In this document: in pieces, positions 1 to 7,735 of the stretch
How the letters are laid out: the number at the start of each line of letters is the position of its first letter
How positions within the stretch are numbered: position 1 is the stretch's first letter
Assembly (NCBI GenBank): GCA_948467675.1
Contig: CAOKFI010000013.1
Coordinates: forward strand, 1 to 58,682
Source: an uncultured Porphyromonadaceae bacterium
Lineage (GTDB): Bacteria > Bacteroidota > Bacteroidia > Bacteroidales > Muribaculaceae
Reading direction: 5' to 3'
DNA length: 58,682 nucleotides
Notes under the pieces: generated by a model
Told to the model about the DNA's origin: nothing
Databases searched by the model: none
Seen by the model: the letters and a program-made list of their open reading frames with translations, nothing else
Made by a program: the position numbers and the translations under genes

Positions 1-26
1 AAATACTAATATTTTAATAACAGCGG

Positions 27-57
27 TTAGATTTTTATCGCACCACTACTAATTTTG
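27..57 (+). promoter_or_regulatory. Bacteroidetes-type promoter for aquaporin gene
   Basis: The -7 box TAATTTTG at 50-57 matches TAnnTTTG exactly. A TTAG at 27-30 sits 19 bp upstream where the TTTG-like -33 box is expected. Transcription would begin near 62, leaving a leader of about 115 nt before the aquaporin ATG at 179. Confidence 0.5.
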
Positions 58-178
58 CATTAACAATCAATATAATTTCAGAAAAAATGCAATATATTTG
101 TTATCCGGCAATAGGCCGTATTATATCAATGCGGAGTGTATTGTCGGGCAATCACATTATTAATTAACCCATCAATCA

Positions 179-865
179 ATGAAAAAATTATTAGCAGAAG
201 GTATCGGAACCATGTTTCTGGTTCTGTTGGCGTGCGGCAGCGCGGTTTTGGCCGGTCCATCAATCGGCGGCTATGGAGTAGGTGTCTGCTTCGGCCTGGT
301 TTTAATCTGCTTATGTTACTGTATCGGGAACATATCAGGATGCCATGTCAATCCGGCCGTGTCGTTCGCCATGTGGATTGCCGGTAAGCTCAGTGCCAAA
401 AACTTTGCCGGTTATGTTGTAGCACAACTTGTTGGGGCTGTTATAGGAGCAGGCTTCCTATATTGGTTTGTAGACATGTCGCCTGAGTTTACGTTCGGAG
501 GCATCACAGGCACAAACAACCTGGCGACAAATGTGCTCCAGCCCGGTGCGACATCCGGCATGGCTCTTCTTTCAGAGATCTTGCTTACATTCTTCTTTGT
601 ATTTGTAATATTAGGAGCAACCGACGAGAACCATGGTTTCGGCAAATTCGCCGGTCTTGCCATCGGTATAGCATTGGGTCTTGTCAATATCGTCGGCATT
701 CCGGTAGACAACTGCTCGGTAAATCCTGCACGTAGTTTCGGCCCGGCGGTTTTCTCAACGGGAGCTTTCGCTGATTTCTGGATAATGGTCGTAGGCCCGC
801 TCGCAGGTGCTGCATTAGCAGTGTGCGCCTGGAAAGCTGTCGCCCCATATATCGCTAAGAAATAA
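179..865 (+). CDS. aqpZ: Aquaporin (MIP family, AqpZ-like)
   Basis: This is a channel of the major intrinsic protein family, moving water or small neutral solutes across the inner membrane. At 228 residues it has the usual family length. Both NPA half-helix motifs are present, at residues 58-60 (HVNPAVS) and 182-184 (SVNPARS), among about six hydrophobic spans. Aligned by eye with E. coli AqpZ, the aromatic/arginine filter reads F38, N170, C179, R185; AqpZ has His where N170 stands, so selectivity may differ from a strict water channel. The gene stands alone behind its own promoter and is followed by a long palindrome that should stop transcription. Family assignment is secure; the exact substrate is not. 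Confidence 0.93.
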   Translation: MKKLLAEGIGTMFLVLLACGSAVLAGPSIGGYGVGVCFGLVLICLCYCIGNISGCHVNPAVSFAMWIAGKLSAKNFAGYVVAQLVGAVIGAGFLYWFVDMSPEFTFGGITGTNNLATNVLQPGATSGMALLSEILLTFFFVFVILGATDENHGFGKFAGLAIGIALGLVNIVGIPVDNCSVNPARSFGPAVFSTGAFADFWIMVVGPLAGAALAVCAWKAVAPYIAKK

Positions 866-876
866 TTACCTTTTAA

Positions 877-930
877 ATAATAACTGAAGAGGGATGTTCC
901 AATATTGGAACATCCCTCTTCAGTTATTAT
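877..930. terminator. 54-bp perfect palindrome, bidirectional terminator
   Basis: Positions 877-930 form a perfect inverted repeat with 27-bp arms and no spacer, centred between 903 and 904. It lies between two convergent genes (aquaporin stop at 865, nucleotidyltransferase stop at 947), so it can end transcription from both sides. A short A/T-rich stretch follows the hairpin on the minus strand; the plus side has only a few T residues. Confidence 0.75.
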
Positions 931-946
931 GGATTCCGACCTGATG

Positions 947-1849
947 TCAGAACATCTTTTCGGGATATGTGCCGTTATTATGAAGTTCGGCAAATTTCTC
1001 AACCACGCCGGGACGGTCAGCAGCATAAGTAACACCGAACCAACGGCTATCGGTATCAAGCACCTTAACAGTAGCCTCACCTGAATTGATCAGTGCATCA
1101 ATCGCCAATGGAATAAAGAACTCTGCCTTCGGTGTATTCAGATCCTTATCGAGGAATTTCTTGAACTCACGCTCGCTATAATCGAAATAGTCAGGAGTAA
1201 AGCCCCAGAGATTCATTGAAACCGGAGTAGTAGGAGCAAGCTGCTGTTCCTGTCCGTTCTCGTCAGTAAATACGATATTCCCCTGAGGATCATAGCTGAT
1301 AGCAGTACGTTCCACCACAGAGGTCAACAGACCATCTTTCGTCTCGCATACGCCACGCGCTACAGAACCATTTTCAGTCATTGTATTGCCGACACGAAAA
1401 CCGACCATGCAATAATCACCCTTGCGGTCACGAGGACGCTGCAATTCTTCTGCCATTACACGAAATGCGTCACGGCCATAAAAGTCATCGGCATTGATTA
1501 CCGCAAAAGGTTCTTTAATCACATCCTTACCCATAAGAACCGCATGGTTTGTCCCCCACGGCTTAGTCCGGTCTTCAGGACATACATATCCTTCAGGCAG
1601 GGCATCAGTCGACTGGAACACGACTTCTACAGGAATATGGCCTTCATACTTAGACAGAATCTTTTCACGGAAATCGGCTTCAAAATCCTTACGGATCACA
1701 AATACGACTTTACCAAATCCACTCTGGATAGCGTCATATATGGAATAGTCCATAATAGTTTCCCCATTCGGCCCCAGCGGATCAAGCTGCTTCAGGCCGC
1801 CATAACGGCTACCCATGCCGGCAGCCAGAACAAATAGTGTAGGTTTCAT
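947..1849 (-). CDS. Sugar-phosphate nucleotidyltransferase, last gene of galactose cluster
   Basis: This is a 300-residue NTP-transferase-fold enzyme that should join a nucleoside triphosphate and a sugar 1-phosphate to give an NDP-sugar and pyrophosphate. The N-terminal signature AAGMGSRYGGLKQLDPLG (from residue 9) matches the nucleotide-binding loop, and NADDFYG carries the expected metal-binding Asp. It lies 14 bp after galM and in line with galK, while no galT is present in the cluster. I infer that it may turn galactose 1-phosphate into UDP-galactose, replacing GalT; a UDP-glucose or other pyrophosphorylase is the alternative. Fold and reaction class are secure, the substrate is a guess. 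Confidence 0.85.
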   Translation of the reverse strand: MKPTLFVLAAGMGSRYGGLKQLDPLGPNGETIMDYSIYDAIQSGFGKVVFVIRKDFEADFREKILSKYEGHIPVEVVFQSTDALPEGYVCPEDRTKPWGTNHAVLMGKDVIKEPFAVINADDFYGRDAFRVMAEELQRPRDRKGDYCMVGFRVGNTMTENGSVARGVCETKDGLLTSVVERTAISYDPQGNIVFTDENGQEQQLAPTTPVSMNLWGFTPDYFDYSEREFKKFLDKDLNTPKAEFFIPLAIDALINSGEATVKVLDTDSRWFGVTYAADRPGVVEKFAELHNNGTYPEKMF

Positions 1850-1863
1850 TGTCTAACTAATAA

Positions 1864-2910
1864 TTATATTGTCTTGAACTTGAATATTATAGTTTCATCC
1901 AGTTTCTCGCCAGGATTAAGTACCGTGCTTGCAAACTGAGGTTTATTCGGGGCATCAGGCATGTGCTGACACTCTATGGCTACACCGTCATAATCATTAT
2001 ATGACCGTCCGCTCTTACTTTTAGGAGAACCGTCCAGCCAGTTGCCGGTATAAACCTGAGCCGCAGGCTGAGTCGTATCCACTTCAAGCATACGGCCTGA
2101 TTTTTCATCGGTGAGACGGGCTACCGTTTTAATAGTGCCGGGATGCCAGTTGTCCACGATCCAGCAATTGTCATATCCTTTACCGAACGTCAGCGCAGGA
2201 TATTCGGCCTTGATATCTACGCCGAGACCTTTAGGCTCAGTAAAGTCCATAGGCGTATCCTTGACCGATACCATATCGCCAGTAGGAATCAATGACTGAT
2301 CCGTAGGTAGATACAGATGGGCATCCAGCCAAAGTTTATGATCGAGTACCGATCCTGAATCTTCTCCGGAAAGATTGAAATATGCGTGGTTGGTCAGATT
2401 GACGACTGTTCTGCGATCAGTCTCGGCCTGAAGGTTCAGCGAAAGTTCGTTATCATCCGACCAGGAATAGTCAGCACGCACCTGCAATTGCCCAGGATAT
2501 CCTTCTTCACCGTCGGGACTGATGCGCGTAAACACTACGTGCCCATCCGGAGTTACTTCCGAATCCCATATACGGTTCTGAAACCCCTCCGGACCACCAT
2601 GCAGAGCATTCGGACCATTGTTGACAGCGAGCTGATAATCAACACCATCAAGAACAAAATGGCCTGCGGCTATGCGGTTTGCATAACGGCCTGGGACTTT
2701 ACCGGCACAAGGACCATCATAGAAATAGTCGGCAGGATCGGCATAACCGAGAACCACATCGGCCATTGCTCCCTTACTGTCAGGAACAATCACCGAGACA
2801 ATACCGGCGCCAAGCGACGACAGGACTACCTGTGCGCCGCTGGCGTTGGTCAGTGTATAGAGTGTGATATCCCCTTTCGCAGAAGGATATATCTTAGATG
2901 TTACGTTCAT
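1864..2910 (-). CDS. galM: Galactose mutarotase (aldose 1-epimerase)
   Basis: It interconverts alpha and beta anomers of galactose so that the beta-galactose released by beta-galactosidase can be phosphorylated by GalK. The 348-residue length is normal. Family residues are visible: NNGPNALHGG with H104, TNHAYFNLSG with the catalytic H175, and GVAIECQ with the catalytic base E313. No signal peptide is seen, so it is cytoplasmic. It starts 18 bp after galK and ends 14 bp before the nucleotidyltransferase, so these three are cotranscribed. Confidence 0.95.
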   Translation of the reverse strand: MNVTSKIYPSAKGDITLYTLTNASGAQVVLSSLGAGIVSVIVPDSKGAMADVVLGYADPADYFYDGPCAGKVPGRYANRIAAGHFVLDGVDYQLAVNNGPNALHGGPEGFQNRIWDSEVTPDGHVVFTRISPDGEEGYPGQLQVRADYSWSDDNELSLNLQAETDRRTVVNLTNHAYFNLSGEDSGSVLDHKLWLDAHLYLPTDQSLIPTGDMVSVKDTPMDFTEPKGLGVDIKAEYPALTFGKGYDNCWIVDNWHPGTIKTVARLTDEKSGRMLEVDTTQPAAQVYTGNWLDGSPKSKSGRSYNDYDGVAIECQHMPDAPNKPQFASTVLNPGEKLDETIIFKFKTI

Positions 2911-2928
2911 TACAATTCCGGTATCGGA

Positions 2929-4095
2929 TTAACAGCATTTGTGAGCGCCGTCGGATATAATCACGTCGTAAACTTTAGGCTCATGACCGTATTTGGCGAG
3001 GAACTTGTCTTTTGCCACAGCCACAAACGAATCATAAAGATTATCTTTTACGAGATTGATTGTGCATCCGCCAAAACCGCCTCCCATAATACGCGAACCA
3101 GTAACACCGCATTCCCGAGCTATATCGTTGAGGAAATCGAGTTCCTCGCAGCTTACCTCATACAGTTTCGACATACCTTCATGTGTTTTGTACATGCGGT
3201 CGCCGACAGTGGCATAATCGCCTTTCTGAAGAGCATCGCACACGTCAAGAACGCGCTGTTTTTCCTCGATCACATATTTGGCTCTGTTATAATCCTCCTC
3301 GCTGATCTCGTCTTTGATACGATCCAGATCTGTCATTTCGGCATCACGAAGTGTTTCAACGCCAAGTTTGGCTGCGACACGCTCGCACGACTGACGACGT
3401 TTGTTGTAGGGAGAGTCCACCAGTTCATGTTTAACGCGGGAATCTACAAGAACAAGACGATAACCATCGAGTTTGAACGGGAAGTATTCGAATTCCATCG
3501 AACGGCAATCCAGACGCATCAAATGATCCTTTTTACCGAATACTGATGCAAACTGATCCATAATACCGCAGTTAACACCACAATAGTTATGTTCTGTAGA
3601 CTGACCAATGCGGGCAAGCTCGAATTTATCTATCTTGCCATCGTTAAACAGATCGCTCATTGCAAACGCGAAGCAAGATTCCAATGCCGCCGACGATGAC
3701 AGACCGGCACCCAGAGGTACATTACCTGCAAATACGGCATCAAATCCGTTGACAGTAAATCCACGCTTCTGAACCTCACGGCATACACCGAAGATATAGC
3801 GTGCCCACTGCTGAGCCGGTGCGTCCTCTTCCTTGAGTCCGAATTCCGCTGTCTCGTTAATATCTATGGAATACACACGTACGCGGTCTGTACCATTAGG
3901 TCTTATGTCTGCCATAATGCATTTGTCAATGGCTCCTGGAAATACAAAACCGCCGTTGTAGTCTGTATGCTCGCCAATAAGATTGATGCGCCCGGCAGAT
4001 GCGTAAAGAATGCCATCTCCGCCAAAGCGTACTGAGAATTCCTGTTTGATTTGTTCTTCCATTTCTGGAACAGAAAGTGTCGTTTCGGTTTTCAT
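2929..4095 (-). CDS. galK: Galactokinase
   Basis: This GHMP-family kinase phosphorylates alpha-D-galactose at C1 with ATP, the first Leloir step. All three family motifs are present: GRINLIGEHTDYNGG at residues 35-49, the phosphate-binding loop GAGLSSSAAL at 129-138, and a glycine-rich GGGFGG near residue 350. CGIMDQ holds the likely catalytic Asp180. At 388 residues it has the usual length. It follows a terminator and its own -7 box, so it is the first gene of a galK-galM-nucleotidyltransferase unit. No galT or galE lies in the window. Confidence 0.97.
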   Translation of the reverse strand: MKTETTLSVPEMEEQIKQEFSVRFGGDGILYASAGRINLIGEHTDYNGGFVFPGAIDKCIMADIRPNGTDRVRVYSIDINETAEFGLKEEDAPAQQWARYIFGVCREVQKRGFTVNGFDAVFAGNVPLGAGLSSSAALESCFAFAMSDLFNDGKIDKFELARIGQSTEHNYCGVNCGIMDQFASVFGKKDHLMRLDCRSMEFEYFPFKLDGYRLVLVDSRVKHELVDSPYNKRRQSCERVAAKLGVETLRDAEMTDLDRIKDEISEEDYNRAKYVIEEKQRVLDVCDALQKGDYATVGDRMYKTHEGMSKLYEVSCEELDFLNDIARECGVTGSRIMGGGFGGCTINLVKDNLYDSFVAVAKDKFLAKYGHEPKVYDVIISDGAHKCC

Positions 4096-4127
4096 GTATA
4101 TCAGTGTTTGTAAAAGTGAATGCAGTG

Positions 4128-4135
4128 CAAATATA
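4128..4135 (-). promoter_or_regulatory. Promoter -7 box for galK-galM unit
   Basis: On the minus strand this reads TATATTTG, an exact TAnnTTTG match. It begins only a few bases past the U-tract of the terminator behind the GH2 gene. No good TTTG is found 19-21 bp upstream; that position falls in the terminator loop. Initiation near 4123 would leave a leader of about 28 nt before galK. Confidence 0.5.
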
Positions 4136-4138
4136 ACG

Positions 4139-4171
4139 AAAAAAACGGGGAATATAAAGGATTCCCCGTTT
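4139..4171 (-). terminator. Intrinsic terminator between GH2 and galK
   Basis: A 10-bp perfect stem (4143-4152 with 4162-4171, 9-nt loop) is followed on the minus strand by a run of seven T residues. It begins about 20 nt after the GH2 stop. It should end or attenuate transcripts coming from susC before they reach galK. Confidence 0.8.
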
Positions 4172-4190
4172 ATAGCAAAATTTAACCGTT

Positions 4191-6617
4191 TCAGTTAACA
4201 TTTATATCAATCATCGCAGATTTCACCCCCGGAGCAGAGGCTTTCAGGCGCAAGCGGCCAGGAGTCTTTCCGGACGAAACAATGGCTGTGGCAGCCCCGC
4301 TGAACAGATCCATCTCAGGATTCTGGAACGGCAACAAACATGTAGGATCGCCATTGGCTGTAGCACGGAAAGCACCGGCTCCCTCTACAGCGAATCTGAC
4401 ATGACGATTGTCTGTAGGCACTATATTTCCATTTTTGTCAACAACCTGTACTGTCACATAAGCAAGATCGTCTCCATTAGCGACAAGAGTATCCCGATTG
4501 GATGTCAATATCAGATGATGAGGCTTGCCTGCTGTGCGCACTACTGTCTCGGCCGATGGCTTGCCGGCTTCATCGAAAGCGATGACTTTGATCTCGCCCG
4601 GTTCGTATACCACATCGTCCCATATCAGGCGATATCGCTCCATGACAGATGCGGTGTCGGTCTTTTCTCGACGCCCCTGGCTCTTGCCGTTTACATAAAG
4701 TTCGGCTGCCGGATAACTGGTATAGACCATAACCGGTGTCACTTTACCTTCTCGTCCGGGCCATGTCCAGTGCGGGAGCACATGCAACGTAGGAGACTCT
4801 GTATTCCATTTGCTCCGATACAGATAGAACCGGTCTTTCGGAATCGAAGCCAGGTCAATGATACCGAAAACGCTGCTATGATTCGGCCAGGCATCAGTAT
4901 CGTAAGGTGTGGGTTCTCCGAGATAGTCGAATCCGGTCCATACAAACTGCCCTATCATCCATGGATAATCGTCGTCAGCAGCAAAATCGATATCCGGGAT
5001 ATTGCTCCAGTAACACACATCGGTATCATAGCTTGACGACTGATGATCCGGATCCATTGCATTGGATTTGATCTCTACCGGGAAATGATAGACTCCTCGC
5101 GACGATACCGTCGATGCTGTCTCGCTGCCAAGCACTATACGTTGTGGCAGTTTATCGTATGCTTTCTCATAATATTGAGGCTTATAGTTGAATCCCGGAA
5201 TGTCGAGCGCGGCAGCAAAACCGTTGTCAAGAACCGCACCGATCTGATCCATACCGCATGTCACAGGACGCGTCGGATCCTCGCGATGTACTATATCCTG
5301 AAGAAATGTAAGTTCACTTATGCCATCAGGCCCCCATTGCGAAGGCACCTCGTTGCCGATACTCCACATGACTACGGAGGGATTGTTACGGAACTGACGT
5401 ACCATGTTGACCATATCGCGCTCGGCCCACTCATTGAATATCGAGCCGTAGCCATTAAGACTTTTAGGTCTGAAGCCCCAGTCGTCGAACGATTCAACCA
5501 TCATCATAAGCCCCATTTCGTCACAAAGCCTCACCAATTCCGGAGCCGGCACATTATGGCTTGTGCGAATGGCATTTACACCCATATCTTTCAATAATTC
5601 AAGCTGATGTCGAAGCGCCGATTCATTTACTGCCGCTCCGAGCGGGCCAAGATCATGATGATTGCAGACTCCACGGAATTTAGTCGGCCGGCCATTAAGA
5701 AAGAACCCTTCATCAGGACGATATTCTATAGTGCGGATACCGAAACGGGTATCATAGCTATCGACCTCTTTGCCATCTGCAAACAAACGCGTACGAGCGG
5801 TATACAGTACCGGCGTTTCCGGAGACCACAGTTCAGGTTTTCTCACGAGAATGTTTTCAGCGAATTTCTGACCGTGCGCTACATACTCCGAAACATTTGA
5901 CGCAACAACATGTCCATGCGGATCTGTTATATCAGTCGTGATTTTCAGCACCTGCCCTTTCACAGCACCCTCTATATCAGTCTCGATATGCACGGTAGCC
6001 GATTCCTTATTCACATGCGGCGTAGTAAGGTAAGTTCCCCAAACGGGTATATGGATTTTTGAAGTCTCCACCAGATGCACATTACGGTATATTCCGGCGC
6101 CGGGATACCATCGCGATGACTGCGGCTTGTTGAACAGATCGACCTCCAAAGTATTCGAACCGGGTCTGACCGCTCCGTCAAGAGGGACTACAAATGCATT
6201 ATAGCCATAAGCCCAACGCCCGACTTCGTTGCCATTGACACGCACTACCGGATTACTCATGGCTCCGTCAAATACCAGGACAAACGAGCGACCCGCAGTA
6301 TCCGGTATTTCCATTGTTGTTTTATAAAAACCTTTGCCATAATAAGGCAAACCTCCGGTACGTCCGGTTTTAACAGTCTTTTCCGTTTCGCCATTCTGCT
6401 CTACAGCCACAACCTGCAGATCATTGTCGCGGCTGAACGGTCCGTATATGGCCCAATCATGAGGAACAGTCACACGTTCCCACTGAGTATCGGAAGTCAC
6501 AGTGTCTTTAGCAAACTGCCATCCCTCCTTGAGGTCGACAATATGGCGCGCCGCCACCGGCATTGCTGCAACAACAATGCCGGTGGTCAATAACGCCGTA
6601 ATGAAATTATTTTTCAT
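4191..6617 (-). CDS. GH2 beta-galactosidase, periplasmic
   Basis: This glycoside hydrolase family 2 enzyme of 808 residues probably removes beta-linked galactose from oligosaccharides made by the neighbouring GH53 galactanase. An N-terminal hydrophobic segment (about residues 1-23, ending AAMPVAA) is a signal peptide, pointing to the periplasm. The jelly-roll domain, immunoglobulin-like domain and TIM barrel follow in the usual order. The barrel carries the acid/base E423 in SIGNEVPSQ and the nucleophile E499 in GSETAST. Beta-sandwich domains complete the C-terminus. It lies 50 bp after the GH53 gene, and a terminator follows. The GH2-GH53-SusE/D/C order matches the known beta-1,4-galactan loci of Bacteroides. 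Confidence 0.93.
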   Translation of the reverse strand: MKNNFITALLTTGIVVAAMPVAARHIVDLKEGWQFAKDTVTSDTQWERVTVPHDWAIYGPFSRDNDLQVVAVEQNGETEKTVKTGRTGGLPYYGKGFYKTTMEIPDTAGRSFVLVFDGAMSNPVVRVNGNEVGRWAYGYNAFVVPLDGAVRPGSNTLEVDLFNKPQSSRWYPGAGIYRNVHLVETSKIHIPVWGTYLTTPHVNKESATVHIETDIEGAVKGQVLKITTDITDPHGHVVASNVSEYVAHGQKFAENILVRKPELWSPETPVLYTARTRLFADGKEVDSYDTRFGIRTIEYRPDEGFFLNGRPTKFRGVCNHHDLGPLGAAVNESALRHQLELLKDMGVNAIRTSHNVPAPELVRLCDEMGLMMMVESFDDWGFRPKSLNGYGSIFNEWAERDMVNMVRQFRNNPSVVMWSIGNEVPSQWGPDGISELTFLQDIVHREDPTRPVTCGMDQIGAVLDNGFAAALDIPGFNYKPQYYEKAYDKLPQRIVLGSETASTVSSRGVYHFPVEIKSNAMDPDHQSSSYDTDVCYWSNIPDIDFAADDDYPWMIGQFVWTGFDYLGEPTPYDTDAWPNHSSVFGIIDLASIPKDRFYLYRSKWNTESPTLHVLPHWTWPGREGKVTPVMVYTSYPAAELYVNGKSQGRREKTDTASVMERYRLIWDDVVYEPGEIKVIAFDEAGKPSAETVVRTAGKPHHLILTSNRDTLVANGDDLAYVTVQVVDKNGNIVPTDNRHVRFAVEGAGAFRATANGDPTCLLPFQNPEMDLFSGAATAIVSSGKTPGRLRLKASAPGVKSAMIDINVN

Positions 6618-6667
6618 ACGAACTGAATTCGGTTAAAAGGGATATTTAAGAAACCGTAAATATACAC

Positions 6668-7720
6668 TTATTGTTTGAATGCATCAAGAGCTACCGTAGG
6701 AGCGTCATTATCAAAACATCCGAGTGTATATCCACCATTATATCCGGCCGGAGCCTGCGGTTCCCAGTAAAATATACCTTCGACATCGGTTTTCATCATT
6801 TTCGCTATCAGATCGCGGCAATTTTCCGCTTCATCGTACGGCATTCCGATTTCACATATCATAACCGGCTTGCCGTATTTCTGTTTAAGATGTGAGATAT
6901 TGGCAATACAGTCGTCGGCAATTTTACGCCATCCGCCTGAGGCTCCCTCCTGTTCAGCCCAGAAAGGATAGAGCGACATTCCGATCATATCGTAACGTCC
7001 TCCATTCTGTTCGAGGATATCAAACATCCGGTCATACCGCCACTGATCATGGCCGCCATCAAGATGCACTATCACCTTGGCGTCGGGGCATACGGACTTC
7101 ACGGCATCGTATCCGGCATTATTGAGAGCCGTAAGTTGCACTGGATTGTCGACAGAGCCGACAGGCAACATCATGCCTGGAGTAGTCTCATTGCCGACCT
7201 GTACCCATTCCGGAGTCACACCGGCAGCATCAAGGGCATTAAGAGTTTCTTTTACATGATCGGCTACCGCATTCTTCAAATCGTCGAAGGACAGATCTTT
7301 CCAGGCCTCAGGCATCTCCTGATGTCCGGGATCGGCCCAGGTATCAGAAAAATGTAAATCTATCATCAACCGCATACCGAGACGATCGGCACGACGCGCT
7401 TTCAACACCACATCGTCTATGTTATTCCAGCCATCGGCCGGATTCACCCATACACGCAAACGTATGGCATTGACATTGCAGCAGTCGCGGAGCAGCTGCA
7501 TACACTCCATCTCCTGACGATCCTCCCCTGAAGTATAGAACCGTCGTCCTTCTGCTTCCATTTGAGTCAGCCAACTCACATCAGCACCGCGTGCGAATCC
7601 GGTTTCTTTCTCAACGGCAACAGTCTCTTCCTGACGCGGATTTGTCACCGGTCCGTCCTCCGTACATGCCACACAAGAAGCGGCCAAAGCTATAATCGAT
7701 AATATTGTTGTCATTTTCAT
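6668..7720 (-). CDS. GH53 endo-beta-1,4-galactanase lipoprotein
   Basis: This family 53 enzyme cuts inside beta-1,4-galactan (type I arabinogalactan, pectin side chains). The 350 residues begin with a lipoprotein signal containing Cys16 and Cys19, so it is anchored in a membrane, probably on the cell surface. Family features include GFARGADVSW near residue 41, the acid/base E178 in QVGNETTPG and the nucleophile E290 in ICEIGMPY. It starts 15 bp after the SusE-like gene and 50 bp ahead of the GH2 gene. This gene is the best evidence for the substrate of the whole locus. Confidence 0.95.
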   Translation of the reverse strand: MKMTTILSIIALAASCVACTEDGPVTNPRQEETVAVEKETGFARGADVSWLTQMEAEGRRFYTSGEDRQEMECMQLLRDCCNVNAIRLRVWVNPADGWNNIDDVVLKARRADRLGMRLMIDLHFSDTWADPGHQEMPEAWKDLSFDDLKNAVADHVKETLNALDAAGVTPEWVQVGNETTPGMMLPVGSVDNPVQLTALNNAGYDAVKSVCPDAKVIVHLDGGHDQWRYDRMFDILEQNGGRYDMIGMSLYPFWAEQEGASGGWRKIADDCIANISHLKQKYGKPVMICEIGMPYDEAENCRDLIAKMMKTDVEGIFYWEPQAPAGYNGGYTLGCFDNDAPTVALDAFKQ

Positions 7721-7735
7721 TATTATTCTGAACGT

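Noticed and set aside
412-1080. 222-residue minus-strand open frame across the aquaporin and palindrome
   Set aside because: It runs through the aquaporin gene on the other strand and the terminator; no recognisable domain.
2386-3546. 386-residue open frame antisense to galM and galK
   Set aside because: It mirrors two well-supported enzymes, has no signal or family resemblance, and its composition is that of an antisense shadow.
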